This document shows positions 45,297-53,616 of a DNA stretch of 64,000 nt, piece after piece (the stretch's first letter is position 1; each line of letters begins with the position of its first letter). The DNA is from Lachnospiraceae bacterium (GTDB lineage Bacteria; Bacillota; Clostridia; Lachnospirales; Lachnospiraceae), in contig JAFUXA010000011.1 in the NCBI GenBank assembly GCA_017470985.1, forward strand, positions 186,001-250,000, in the 5' to 3' direction. Below the pieces are notes generated by a model, which was not told the origin of the DNA, ran no database searches, and saw nothing but the letters and a program-made list of their open reading frames with translations. The position numbers were made by a program, and so were the translations under genes.

Positions 45297-45730
45297 GTTT
45301 CTTATAGTTCCTTTCTAAATAATATTGATTTGTTCGTTACACTCAATTGATATTGATTCCATTTTCAGATATGCATTTTCAATTGAATGGAGATTTTCTG
45401 AGTATCCGCCATTATATGTCTATATGAATTAATTATGTGAGACTAATTACTTTAGGGAGGGTGACATATAATGACGGGTCAGATTCGGATATAGTTTATA
45501 TTAAAACAATATAGTTGTAAATTAAAATTTTAACTAAAACTATATAGGGCATTATATGGGCTTTTGTTTAATATTGAATTATTGTAGAGAAAATTGACAC
45601 AATATCTCAAAAAACAACGATTTACAAGGAAAGTAAAGTGGGAAATAGTATATAAATGACATATATATTTACAAAAAAACACCTAGATGCTAATATAGTT
45701 TAAAATCAAACAATATACGGAGGTAAAGCT
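45297..45730. promoter_or_regulatory. Divergent regulatory region, MFS gene / CoA-transferase operon
   Basis: This 434-base AT-rich stretch has no convincing gene. ATATAGTT (45509-45516) and AACTATAT (45538-45545) enclose TTAAAATTTTAA. TTTACA (45668-45673), 17 bases, TAATAT (45691-45696) is a good promoter for the operon, and TAGTTTAAAATCAAACAA (45696-45713; copy 5 of the 18-bp box) covers the transcription start up to the ribosome site. A seven-codon ORF (45471-45494) follows AGGGAGG; its meaning is unclear. Confidence 0.65.
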
Positions 45731-47356
45731 ATGGTTAGTATTATTACTGCAAAAGAAGCAGCTGAGCTTATACCGGATAATGCCACAGTGGGGGTTGCTG
45801 GAATGGGATTATCAGGTTGGGCCGAGGAAGTGGCATGTGCCATTAGAGATCGGTTCAAGGAAACAGGCCATCCATGTGGTCTGAATTTGAAGCAAAACAG
45901 TGCTATGGGTGACTGGGGATTCGGAAATCGTTTCTACGGTTGGGAGAGATCCCCTCGTGAAGAAGAAGATACAGAGCACGGTGCAAGAGGTGTTACCAGA
46001 TTTGGTGAGGCTGGACCTGGACTCATTAAGAGATGGACCAGTGCTCATATAGGAAGCGCATTTACATTGAATGCTCAGACAATGGAGAATCTCATTGATA
46101 CTCATTGTATTCCACAGGGTGTTTCAATAAATCTCTGGAGAGAAATCGCGGCAGGCAGACCGGGACTTCTCACCAAGGTGGGACTTGGCACATTTGTGGA
46201 TCCTCGTTTACAGGGAGGCAGAATGAATGATTGTCCTGACACAGAGGATGTGGTGAAGTACATGTCATTTGACGGAGAGGATTATCTCTTCTATCCATCT
46301 TTTAAATGTGATGTGGCTTTGCTTAGAGGAAGTATAGCTGATGAGAATGGCAATATTTCTTTTGAGAGAGAAAGTGTAATAAATGAAGGATTCTCTGTGG
46401 CTACTGCCACCAAAAATTCAGGTGGAATAGTAATTGTACAGGTAGAGTACTTGGCCAAGAAGGAGTCATTAAATCCCAAGGATATCAAGATTCCTGGTTC
46501 ACTGGTTGACTATGTGGTTGTTGCCAAGGATCCAATGTCATCATGGCAGGCTGAGGGAACTTACTGGAATCCATCATTTTCTGGACAGATCAAGGTGCCT
46601 CTCAAGGCGGTGAAGCCATTGCCATTTGATGAGAGAAAGGTTGTCTGCAGAAGATGTGCCATGGAATTGAAGAAGGGAGATTTGATTAACCTTGGTGTAG
46701 GAATGCCTGCAAATATTGCAAGCGTAGTAGCTGAGGAAGGATTCCTTGATGATGTAACTATGAGTACTGAAAGTGGTATGGTAGGTGGAATGCCATCTGC
46801 TTTGCCAAACTTCGGTAGTGCTTATAATCCGGAGGCGATTATTACACCAAATGAGATGTTTGACCTCATAAGCGGTGGCGGTCTTGATATGACATGTCTC
46901 GGAATCGGTGAGATTGATAAGGATGGTAACAACAATGTAAGTAAGATGGGCAAGCGCCTCACAGGACCGGGTGGATTTATAGATATTACATCTGCTACCA
47001 AGACGGTAATATTTGCCGGAACTCTTATGGGCAAAGCAAAGCTGAAGGTGGGAGATGGCAAGTTGGAAATCCTTGAAGAGGGAACTATTCAGAAGTTTGT
47101 AGATGAAGTTGGCCAGATTACATTCTCCGGCAAATATGCTCCGGATGATCAGAAGGTACTTTATATAACAGAAAGAGCAGTATTTGAACTTATAGATCAT
47201 AAACTGACTCTTACAGAGATTGCTCCAGGAATTGATTTGGAGCGGGATGTGCTTGCACATATGGGATTTGAACCACAGGTATCCCCTGATTTGAAACTTA
47301 TGGATGAGGAAATCTTCCATGAGACATGGGGCGGCCTTGGGAAATATATTAAGTAA
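45731..47356 (+). CDS. Family I acyl-CoA:carboxylate CoA-transferase
   Basis: A 541-residue protein with both halves of a family I CoA-transferase fused, as in propionate or acetate CoA-transferases (YdiF/Pct-like). The catalytic glutamate is Glu347 in MSTESGMVGG; GVGMPANIASVVAEEG and GGFIDITSATKTVIFAG are further marks. It swaps CoA between an acyl-CoA and a free acid, saving ATP. It heads an operon with an acyl-CoA dehydrogenase and EtfBA, so it probably activates the acid those enzymes reduce or releases the product. CGGAGGT precedes the ATG. Confidence 0.9.
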   Translation: MVSIITAKEAAELIPDNATVGVAGMGLSGWAEEVACAIRDRFKETGHPCGLNLKQNSAMGDWGFGNRFYGWERSPREEEDTEHGARGVTRFGEAGPGLIKRWTSAHIGSAFTLNAQTMENLIDTHCIPQGVSINLWREIAAGRPGLLTKVGLGTFVDPRLQGGRMNDCPDTEDVVKYMSFDGEDYLFYPSFKCDVALLRGSIADENGNISFERESVINEGFSVATATKNSGGIVIVQVEYLAKKESLNPKDIKIPGSLVDYVVVAKDPMSSWQAEGTYWNPSFSGQIKVPLKAVKPLPFDERKVVCRRCAMELKKGDLINLGVGMPANIASVVAEEGFLDDVTMSTESGMVGGMPSALPNFGSAYNPEAIITPNEMFDLISGGGLDMTCLGIGEIDKDGNNNVSKMGKRLTGPGGFIDITSATKTVIFAGTLMGKAKLKVGDGKLEILEEGTIQKFVDEVGQITFSGKYAPDDQKVLYITERAVFELIDHKLTLTEIAPGIDLERDVLAHMGFEPQVSPDLKLMDEEIFHETWGGLGKYIK

Positions 47357-47371
47357 AGTAAGGAGGAAGCA

Positions 47372-48514
47372 ATGATACTTTCAAAAAAACATGAATTAAT
47401 AAAAAGAAATTTCCGTAGATTTGCGGAGACTGAATTCACAACAGAAATCCAGGAAGAACTTGATAGAAACGGCGGATTTAATTGGGACATATGGCACAAG
47501 ATTGGCAAGTACGGATTCACTGGCGTGAAGATTCCAGTGGAGTACGGCGGACAGGGTGGAGATTATCTCTCATACGCACTGATGAACGAAGAGTTCTGTA
47601 GAGTGTGCCCTGTACTTGGTATCTATGCCAACACACCAAACTCTCTTGGTGGTGGCCCACTTCTTCAGTGTGGAAATGAAGAGCAGAAGCAGAAATATCT
47701 GGCTCCTGCAGCAAGAGGCGAGAAGCAGATTGTATTCGCACTTACAGAGCCGGGAGCTGGTTCTGATCCTGGTAGTATGACAACCAAGGCTGTAGCTGAT
47801 GGAGATTACTTCATATTAAATGGTAGAAAGTGCTTCATCTCAGGTGCTCCTGTTGCTGATTATGCGATTGTATATGCCAGAACAGATCTGACCCAGAAGG
47901 GTGGACGCGGTATTTCAATGTTTATCGTTGATATGAAGTTGGAAGGTGTGTCTTGTGGTAAGCCAGAGTTGAAGATGGGTATCAACGGATATCCTACAAG
48001 TGATATTGTATTTGAAAATGTAAGAGTTCATAAGGATGATTTACTTGGACCTCTTCACAAGGGATATGGTGTTGCTATGAAGACTCTCGATGGCGGTAGA
48101 CTTGGAGTTGCTGCTCAGGCTGTTGGTGCAGCCCAGGGTGCTTTCGAGGAAGCTGTAGCTTATGCTAAGGGCAGAAAGCAGTTTGGCAAGCCAATCTATT
48201 ACAACCAGGGAGTAAGCTTCATGCTTGCTGAGATGGCAACAGAGATTGAGGCTGCCAGAAATCTGGTATATGCAGCTGCTGAGGCCAAGGATAATGATGC
48301 GGCAAATGCTGCTACACTTTGTTCTATGGCGAAGCTTTATGCTACAGAGATGGCTAATAAGGTATGTGGCCAGGCAATTCAGTTGCACGGTGGTTATGGT
48401 TATATCAAGGATTACAAAGTTGAGAGATTGTACCGCGATGTGAGAGTTATGACTCTCTACGAAGGAACAAGCCAGGTTCAGAAGATTGTAATCTCTAGAG
48501 ATATATTGAAGTAG
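47372..48514 (+). CDS. Acyl-CoA dehydrogenase
   Basis: A 380-residue flavoprotein with FALTEPGAGSDPGSMTTKA (FAD and substrate site), CGQAIQLHGGYGYIKDY and the catalytic Glu364 in LYEGTSQVQ, the position used by short-chain and butyryl-CoA dehydrogenases. The start is followed by LSKKHELIKRNFRRFAE. With EtfBA downstream, 15 bases away, it may run in the reducing direction (enoyl-CoA to acyl-CoA, electron-bifurcating) as in clostridial Bcd, acryloyl-CoA reductase or caffeyl-CoA reductase. No thiolase, crotonase or HBD gene is near, which argues against the standard butyrate operon. Confidence 0.93.
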   Translation: MILSKKHELIKRNFRRFAETEFTTEIQEELDRNGGFNWDIWHKIGKYGFTGVKIPVEYGGQGGDYLSYALMNEEFCRVCPVLGIYANTPNSLGGGPLLQCGNEEQKQKYLAPAARGEKQIVFALTEPGAGSDPGSMTTKAVADGDYFILNGRKCFISGAPVADYAIVYARTDLTQKGGRGISMFIVDMKLEGVSCGKPELKMGINGYPTSDIVFENVRVHKDDLLGPLHKGYGVAMKTLDGGRLGVAAQAVGAAQGAFEEAVAYAKGRKQFGKPIYYNQGVSFMLAEMATEIEAARNLVYAAAEAKDNDAANAATLCSMAKLYATEMANKVCGQAIQLHGGYGYIKDYKVERLYRDVRVMTLYEGTSQVQKIVISRDILK

Positions 48515-48529
48515 GAGGATGATAACAAG

Positions 48530-49330
48530 ATGAGAATATATGTATGCGTGAAACAGGTACCGGATACATCAGGTAAGGTAGCGGTAAATGATAATGGAAC
48601 TCTAAACCGTGCATCTATGGCTACAATTATCAATCCTGATGATATGAATGCTGTTGAGGCAGCGTTGCAGTTAAAGGATGAGTTAGGCTGTCAGGTGACA
48701 GTAGTGACTATGGGACCACCTCCAGCAGAAGGTATGCTTCGTGAGCTTATGGCTATGGGAGCAGATGATGCTGTATTGGTATCAGGCAGAGAGTTCGGTG
48801 GTTCAGATACATTTGCCACATCACAGATTATTGCAGGTGCATTGCACAATCTGGGAATCGGCAAGGATGATATTGTATTCTGTGGTCGTCAGGCTATTGA
48901 TGGAGATACAGCACAGGTTGGACCTCAGATTGCTGAGAAGTTGAATCTTCCACAGGTTACATATGCAGCAGATATCAAGAAGAAGGGCGATGTACTCTGT
49001 GTTAAGAGACTCTTAGAAGATGGATATATGACAATTGAGGTTCAGACTCCATGTCTTATTACATGCGTGAAGGAGTTAAATGAGCCTAGATATCTGACTG
49101 TCAAGGGCGTAATGGAGAATTATGACAAGGATATAGTTGTATTGGATTACGAGGCTTTGAAGGATGAGGAATTGATTGATGTTGATTCTATCGGTTTGAA
49201 GGGTTCTCCAACTAACATTTTCAAATCATTTACACCACCTCAGAAGGGCGCAGGCAGAATGCTTGCAGGCAGTGTGGAAGATATGTCAAATGAATTGGTA
49301 ACAGAGCTTCTGAAGAAGCATATCGTATAA
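48530..49330 (+). CDS. etfB: Electron transfer flavoprotein beta subunit
   Basis: A 266-residue EtfB with KQVPDT near the start, the INPDDMNAVEAALQLKD stretch and FCGRQAIDGDTAQVGPQIAE, the signature region found in EtfB of bifurcating complexes. With EtfA it carries electrons between NADH and the acyl-CoA dehydrogenase, and in bifurcating systems also to ferredoxin. It is 13 bases before etfA and part of a four-gene operon. Bifurcation is inferred from the setting, not shown. Confidence 0.93.
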   Translation: MRIYVCVKQVPDTSGKVAVNDNGTLNRASMATIINPDDMNAVEAALQLKDELGCQVTVVTMGPPPAEGMLRELMAMGADDAVLVSGREFGGSDTFATSQIIAGALHNLGIGKDDIVFCGRQAIDGDTAQVGPQIAEKLNLPQVTYAADIKKKGDVLCVKRLLEDGYMTIEVQTPCLITCVKELNEPRYLTVKGVMENYDKDIVVLDYEALKDEELIDVDSIGLKGSPTNIFKSFTPPQKGAGRMLAGSVEDMSNELVTELLKKHIV

Positions 49331-49343
49331 CAGGAGGTTAGAG

Positions 49344-50447
49344 ATGGCATTTGATAATGAGAGAATAGAAGATTATAAGGATATATGGGTGTTCTGCGAG
49401 CAGAGAGAAGGCAAGCTTATGAGCACTGATATCGAACTTATCAGCGAAGGTAGAAAGCTTGCTGATGAAAGAGGTGCTAAGCTGGTAGGACTCTTGCTTG
49501 GAGGCAATGGCATTGCTGACGCGGCACAAGAGCTAGGCGGATATGGCGCTGACAAGGTATATGTAATTGAGGATGAGAAACTTGATGTATATACAACAGA
49601 TGCTTATACCAAGGCAATCTGTGATATGATAAATGATAAGAAGCCGGAGGTATTCCTGGTGGGAGCTTCTACAATCGGTAGAGATTTGGCTCCTCGTGTG
49701 GCTGCAAGACTTCATACAGGTTTGTGTGCTGACTGTACACATCTGGATATCAACATGGATCTATACACAGACTTCCTTAGAGAAGCATCTACAATGGATA
49801 TTGATAATATGACATTTGATATGGAGGATACTAACCTCAAGATGACAAGACCTGCATTTGGCGGTCATATGATGGCTACAATTATCTGTCCTAGATTCCG
49901 TCCATGCATGGCTACAGTTCGCCCGGGCGTATTGAAGAAGGCTGAGTTCGATGAGAAGAAGGCTGCTTCAGTGGTGGTTGAGAAGCTTCAGGTGACATTT
50001 GCAGCAGGAGATATCAGAACTAAAGTCCTTGAGGTTGTGAAGGAAGCCCGCAAGATGGTTGATCTCATTGGTGCAGAGGTTATCGTATCTGTAGGAAATG
50101 GTATCAGCAAGGATCCTGAGAAGGGAATTAAGCTTGCAGAGGAATTGGCAGAGGCTCTCGGCGGTGGCGTAGTAGGTGCCAGCCGTGCAGTTACAGATGC
50201 AGGATGGCTTACAGCTGATCATCAGGTAGGACAGACAGGTAAGACTGTACGCCCTAGAATCTATGTGGCTCTTGGAATATCAGGAGCTATTCAGCACAAA
50301 GCTGGAATGGAAGATTCGGAGATTATCATTGCGGTTAATACTTCAGATGATGCTCCGATTTTCGAGGTGGCTGATTACGGTCTCGTAGGAGATCTGTATG
50401 AGGTTGTGCCGGCTATGATTGCTGATTTACAGGCAAATATTGCATAG
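49344..50447 (+). CDS. etfA: Electron transfer flavoprotein alpha subunit
   Basis: A 367-residue EtfA. The C-terminal FAD-binding domain has VGASRAVTDAGWLTADHQVGQTG, KTVRPRIYVALGISGAIQHKAGM and IIAVNTSDDAPIFEVADYGLVGD, all standard. The N-terminal domain starts with a short DYKDIWVFCEQREGKL strand. It has no ferredoxin-like N-terminal extension, unlike the caffeyl-CoA reductase EtfA of some acetogens. Last gene of the operon; a terminator follows 65 bases later. Confidence 0.93.
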   Translation: MAFDNERIEDYKDIWVFCEQREGKLMSTDIELISEGRKLADERGAKLVGLLLGGNGIADAAQELGGYGADKVYVIEDEKLDVYTTDAYTKAICDMINDKKPEVFLVGASTIGRDLAPRVAARLHTGLCADCTHLDINMDLYTDFLREASTMDIDNMTFDMEDTNLKMTRPAFGGHMMATIICPRFRPCMATVRPGVLKKAEFDEKKAASVVVEKLQVTFAAGDIRTKVLEVVKEARKMVDLIGAEVIVSVGNGISKDPEKGIKLAEELAEALGGGVVGASRAVTDAGWLTADHQVGQTGKTVRPRIYVALGISGAIQHKAGMEDSEIIIAVNTSDDAPIFEVADYGLVGDLYEVVPAMIADLQANIA

Positions 50448-50511
50448 GAAAGCCTGTGATACTTACAACGAATTTATAGTGCAGTGAAATATATAAACTT
50501 GATACGAGAGA

Positions 50512-50545
50512 GGCAGGTGCCGGGCTGGGTGCCTGCCTTTTGCTT
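50512..50545 (+). terminator. Rho-independent terminator after etfA
   Basis: GGCAGG (50512-50517) pairs with CCTGCC (50532-50537) around a G/C-rich loop, followed by TTTTGCTTT. Confidence 0.85.
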
Positions 50546-50568
50546 TATATATGAATTGGTGTTATAAT
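50540..50568 (+). promoter_or_regulatory. Sigma-A promoter of the glf operon
   Basis: TTGCTT (50540-50545), 17-base spacer, TATAAT (50563-50568). The -35 begins inside the T-run of the etfA terminator. Confidence 0.75.
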
Positions 50569-50582
50569 GCTTCCATATGTAT

Positions 50583-50642
50583 AAAATCGCTAGGACTGCG
50601 ATTTTGTAAAATAATCATGCTTAGGAACGACATATAAGCATG
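50583..50642 (+). promoter_or_regulatory. Two hairpins in the glf leader
   Basis: AAAATCGC (50583-50590) pairs with GCGATTTT (50598-50605), and CATGCTTA (50616-50623) with TAAGCATG (50635-50642). The first is followed by GTAAAAT and is only weakly terminator-like. They may attenuate the operon or protect the RNA. Confidence 0.4.
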
Positions 50643-50673
50643 GAAAATGCAATTGAAAAAGGAGAAAAAGAAG

Positions 50674-51792
50674 ATGCATTACGATTATTTAGTGGTAGGT
50701 TCTGGACTGTATGGTGCAGTATTTGCCAGAGAGGCTGTAAAGGCTGGAAAGACTGTAAAGGTTATTGATAAGAGACCAAACATTGCAGGAAATGTCTACA
50801 CAGAGGATGTGGAAGGAATCCATGTACACAAGTACGGCGCACATATCTTCCATACTAACAACAAGAAGGTGTGGGATTACATCACTCAGTATGCTGAGTT
50901 CAATAGATTTACAAATTCGCCAGTTGCAAATTACAAGGGAGAGCTTTACTCGCTTCCATTTAACATGTACACATTCAATAAGATGTGGGGTGTTGTAACT
51001 CCTGAGGAGGCAGCTGCCAAGATTGAGGAGCAGAAGCGCGAGGCTAATATTACAGAGCCTAAGAACCTTGAGGAGCAGGCTATCTCACTTGTTGGTACAG
51101 ATATCTATGAGAAGCTTATCAAGGGTTATACAGAGAAGCAGTGGGGACGTGATTGTACAGATCTTCCTTCATTTATTATCAAGAGACTTCCTGTCAGACT
51201 TACATTTGATAACAACTACTTCAACGCTTTGTACCAGGGAATCCCAATGGGTGGATATACCAAGATGGTGGCAAACCTCCTTGATGGAATTGAAGTTGAA
51301 TTAAATGTTGATTACCTTGAGAATAAGGAAGAACTTGATAAGATTGCTGACAAGGTGGTATACACAGGTCCAATCGATGCTTACTTCGATTATAAGCTTG
51401 GTACACTTGAGTATCGTTCAGTTAGATTTGAGACAGAGCTTCTGGACAAGCCAAACTTCCAGGGAAATGCTGCTGTAAATTATACAGACAGAGAGACTCC
51501 TTGGACTCGTATTATCGAGCACAAGTGGTTTGAGTTCGGTAAGGATGATGAGGGAAATGATCTTCCAAAGACTGTTATCTCAAGAGAGTATTCTTCTGAG
51601 TGGAAGCCTGGAGATGAGCCATATTATCCTGTAAATGATGAGAAGAATGGTGCATTGTATGAGGAGTACAAGAAGCTTGCTGAGGGTGAGACAAATATCA
51701 TTTTCGGTGGTAGACTTGGTGAGTATAAGTACTATGATATGGATGCAGTAATTGCATCTGCACTTGATATGTGTGAGAGAGAATTAGCGTAA
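50674..51792 (+). CDS. glf: UDP-galactopyranose mutase
   Basis: From the ATG at 50674 (AAAAAGGAG nine bases before) the product has 372 residues and starts HYDYLVVGSGLYGAVFAREA, the FAD-binding fold of Glf. Other family marks are YGAHIFHTNNKKVWDYI, EKQWGRDCTDLP, GYTKMVANLLDG and the late GRLGEYKYYDMDAVI with flavin-contacting residues. It converts UDP-galactopyranose to UDP-galactofuranose. An upstream in-frame ATG at 50647 lacks a ribosome site and would add a basic extension unusual for the family. It opens a glycan operon. Confidence 0.95.
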   Translation: MHYDYLVVGSGLYGAVFAREAVKAGKTVKVIDKRPNIAGNVYTEDVEGIHVHKYGAHIFHTNNKKVWDYITQYAEFNRFTNSPVANYKGELYSLPFNMYTFNKMWGVVTPEEAAAKIEEQKREANITEPKNLEEQAISLVGTDIYEKLIKGYTEKQWGRDCTDLPSFIIKRLPVRLTFDNNYFNALYQGIPMGGYTKMVANLLDGIEVELNVDYLENKEELDKIADKVVYTGPIDAYFDYKLGTLEYRSVRFETELLDKPNFQGNAAVNYTDRETPWTRIIEHKWFEFGKDDEGNDLPKTVISREYSSEWKPGDEPYYPVNDEKNGALYEEYKKLAEGETNIIFGGRLGEYKYYDMDAVIASALDMCERELA

Positions 51793-51793
51793 G

Positions 51794-52831
51794 ATGGAGA
51801 AAATATTGTCGATAATTGTGCCGACTTATAATGCGGCACAGTATCTCGACAAGGGGCTGACATCATTTATTGTTGATGAGGAGCTTATGAATAAGCTGGA
51901 AGTCATTGTGGTAAATGATGGTACTCCTGATAATAGTGTCGAGATAGCTAGTAAATATGTGGCGAAATATCCTGATACATTTAGAATCTTGAATAAGGAA
52001 AATGGTGGCCATGGATCTGCTATAAATGCAGGCGTGAAGGCTGCAAAGGGTAGATATTTCAAGGTTATAGATGCGGATGACTGGGTAGATGCAGAGGGAT
52101 TTCCTAAATTCATTAGAGCTCTTGAGGGTGTGGACGCCCAGGTGGTTGTGACGCCATATCAGAAATATGATATTAGCAATGGCGCGGTTACGGATATGAC
52201 TTGTCATCCAACTAGATTTAGACAAAATTATAATATGGGCCAGGTCATGGACCAGTGGCAGCAGATATGTGATGACATGCACTTCTGGGGCATGACATAT
52301 AATACAGAATTTTATAGAAGCTTAAATTATGATTTGCTGGAAGGCGTATTCTATGAAGATCAGGAATTTGCTACAGTTCCGGCAAGTTATGCCAATAAGG
52401 TATGCTTCCTTGATATGATGGTATATATCTATAGAATCGGTGATGTGAATCAGTCCGTATTTGGAGATACACAGGTTAAGAGGAGAAGTCATCTTGAAGC
52501 TGTGCTAGAGGCTTTGTTGAAACAGTATGATAGACAGGCTGATATGCCAGATGGTGGAGATAGATACTATCGCAAGAAGACTGCAATGGTAATCACAAGT
52601 TACTATCAGATTATGCTTCTAAAGAACCGTGACAAGAAGATGGGGCGTCAGGAAGTGGCTGAGATAAATGAGATTATAATGGCACAGGCTCCAGATATAT
52701 ATGCTATGGTTGCCAAGAAATGTAAGGGCTTTGTTGCATTTAGCTATATGCATATAAGCAATGATGCATATGAGAAATGGGCTCCGAAGCTTATTGGGCT
52801 TATAAGAAAAGTAAAAGGTCAGAATGTATAA
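51794..52831 (+). CDS. Family 2 glycosyltransferase
   Basis: A 345-residue GT-A fold enzyme starting one base after the glf stop codon. LSIIVPTYNAAQYLDKGL, NDGTPDNS (41-48) and the metal site DADD (93-96) are clear. It adds a sugar to the growing polysaccharide on the inner face of the membrane; linkage and donor cannot be predicted. It overlaps the following ABC permease by one base (TAATG). Confidence 0.9.
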   Translation: MEKILSIIVPTYNAAQYLDKGLTSFIVDEELMNKLEVIVVNDGTPDNSVEIASKYVAKYPDTFRILNKENGGHGSAINAGVKAAKGRYFKVIDADDWVDAEGFPKFIRALEGVDAQVVVTPYQKYDISNGAVTDMTCHPTRFRQNYNMGQVMDQWQQICDDMHFWGMTYNTEFYRSLNYDLLEGVFYEDQEFATVPASYANKVCFLDMMVYIYRIGDVNQSVFGDTQVKRRSHLEAVLEALLKQYDRQADMPDGGDRYYRKKTAMVITSYYQIMLLKNRDKKMGRQEVAEINEIIMAQAPDIYAMVAKKCKGFVAFSYMHISNDAYEKWAPKLIGLIRKVKGQNV

Positions 52832-53607
52832 TGAAGATATTTAGAGAGATTTACGAATATAGAGACCTGGTAAAGGAACTGGTCTCAAAAGATTTGAAGT
52901 TGAAATACAGAAGAAGTTTTTTGGGATATGTATGGTCCATACTTAATCCCCTTGGAATTATGCTTGTAATGGTTATAGTATTTTCCAATATGTTCCGTTG
53001 GGATATTAAGTATTATCCAGTATATTTGATTATAGGACAGACAATGTTCAATTACATGAATCAGGCTACAAGTCATTCTATGTATTCAATATTGGATAAT
53101 GCTTCATTGCTGAAGAAAATATATATACCGAAGTACATATTTACATTTTCCAAAGTTACAAGTGATTTGATGGATTTCATGTTCTCCATGGGAGCTATAC
53201 TTTTGGTTATGATTGTGACCAGGGTGCCGTTTTCTCTTCATCTGTTTTGGGTGCCGGTTGTGGCATTTGAGCTGTATTTATTTGTATTAGGACTTGGATT
53301 ATTCTTGGCTCAGGCGTCAGTGTTTTTCCGTGATATTCAGTATATCTATGGAGTTATACTTACAGCCTGGACTTATCTGACTCCAATCTTCTATCCAGAG
53401 TCAATGCTTCCTGAGTGGTTGCACTTCCTGGTAGTGAGATTTAATCCAATGTTCTTCTATGTGAAGCAGATGAGACAATGTATTATCGAACAGGCTAATC
53501 CTGATCCTAAGCTTATATTGGCAGGATTTGGTTGTGGCGCGTTGTTTATCCTTGTTGGAGGATTATTCTTCAAGAGAAATCAGGGTAAATTTATATTATA
53601 TATTTAG
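52831..53607 (+). CDS. Polysaccharide ABC exporter, permease (Wzm/TagG family)
   Basis: The product (258 residues from the ATG at 52831) starts MKIFREIYEYRDLVKELVSKD and continues LKLKYRRSFLGYVWSILNP, the amphipathic gate helix of ABC2 polysaccharide exporters, and has six membrane segments. It pairs with the ATPase encoded next to flip a finished lipid-linked glycan or teichoic-acid-like chain across the membrane. A longer in-frame start inside the preceding gene has no ribosome site. Confidence 0.92.
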   Translation: MKIFREIYEYRDLVKELVSKDLKLKYRRSFLGYVWSILNPLGIMLVMVIVFSNMFRWDIKYYPVYLIIGQTMFNYMNQATSHSMYSILDNASLLKKIYIPKYIFTFSKVTSDLMDFMFSMGAILLVMIVTRVPFSLHLFWVPVVAFELYLFVLGLGLFLAQASVFFRDIQYIYGVILTAWTYLTPIFYPESMLPEWLHFLVVRFNPMFFYVKQMRQCIIEQANPDPKLILAGFGCGALFILVGGLFFKRNQGKFILYI

Positions 53608-53616
53608 GATGAGATT

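Noticed and set aside
46574..47320. 248-codon minus-strand ORF inside the CoA-transferase gene
   Set aside because: It lies opposite a clearly recognised gene, has no ribosome site, and its translation is Cys/Ile/His-rich without any family pattern.
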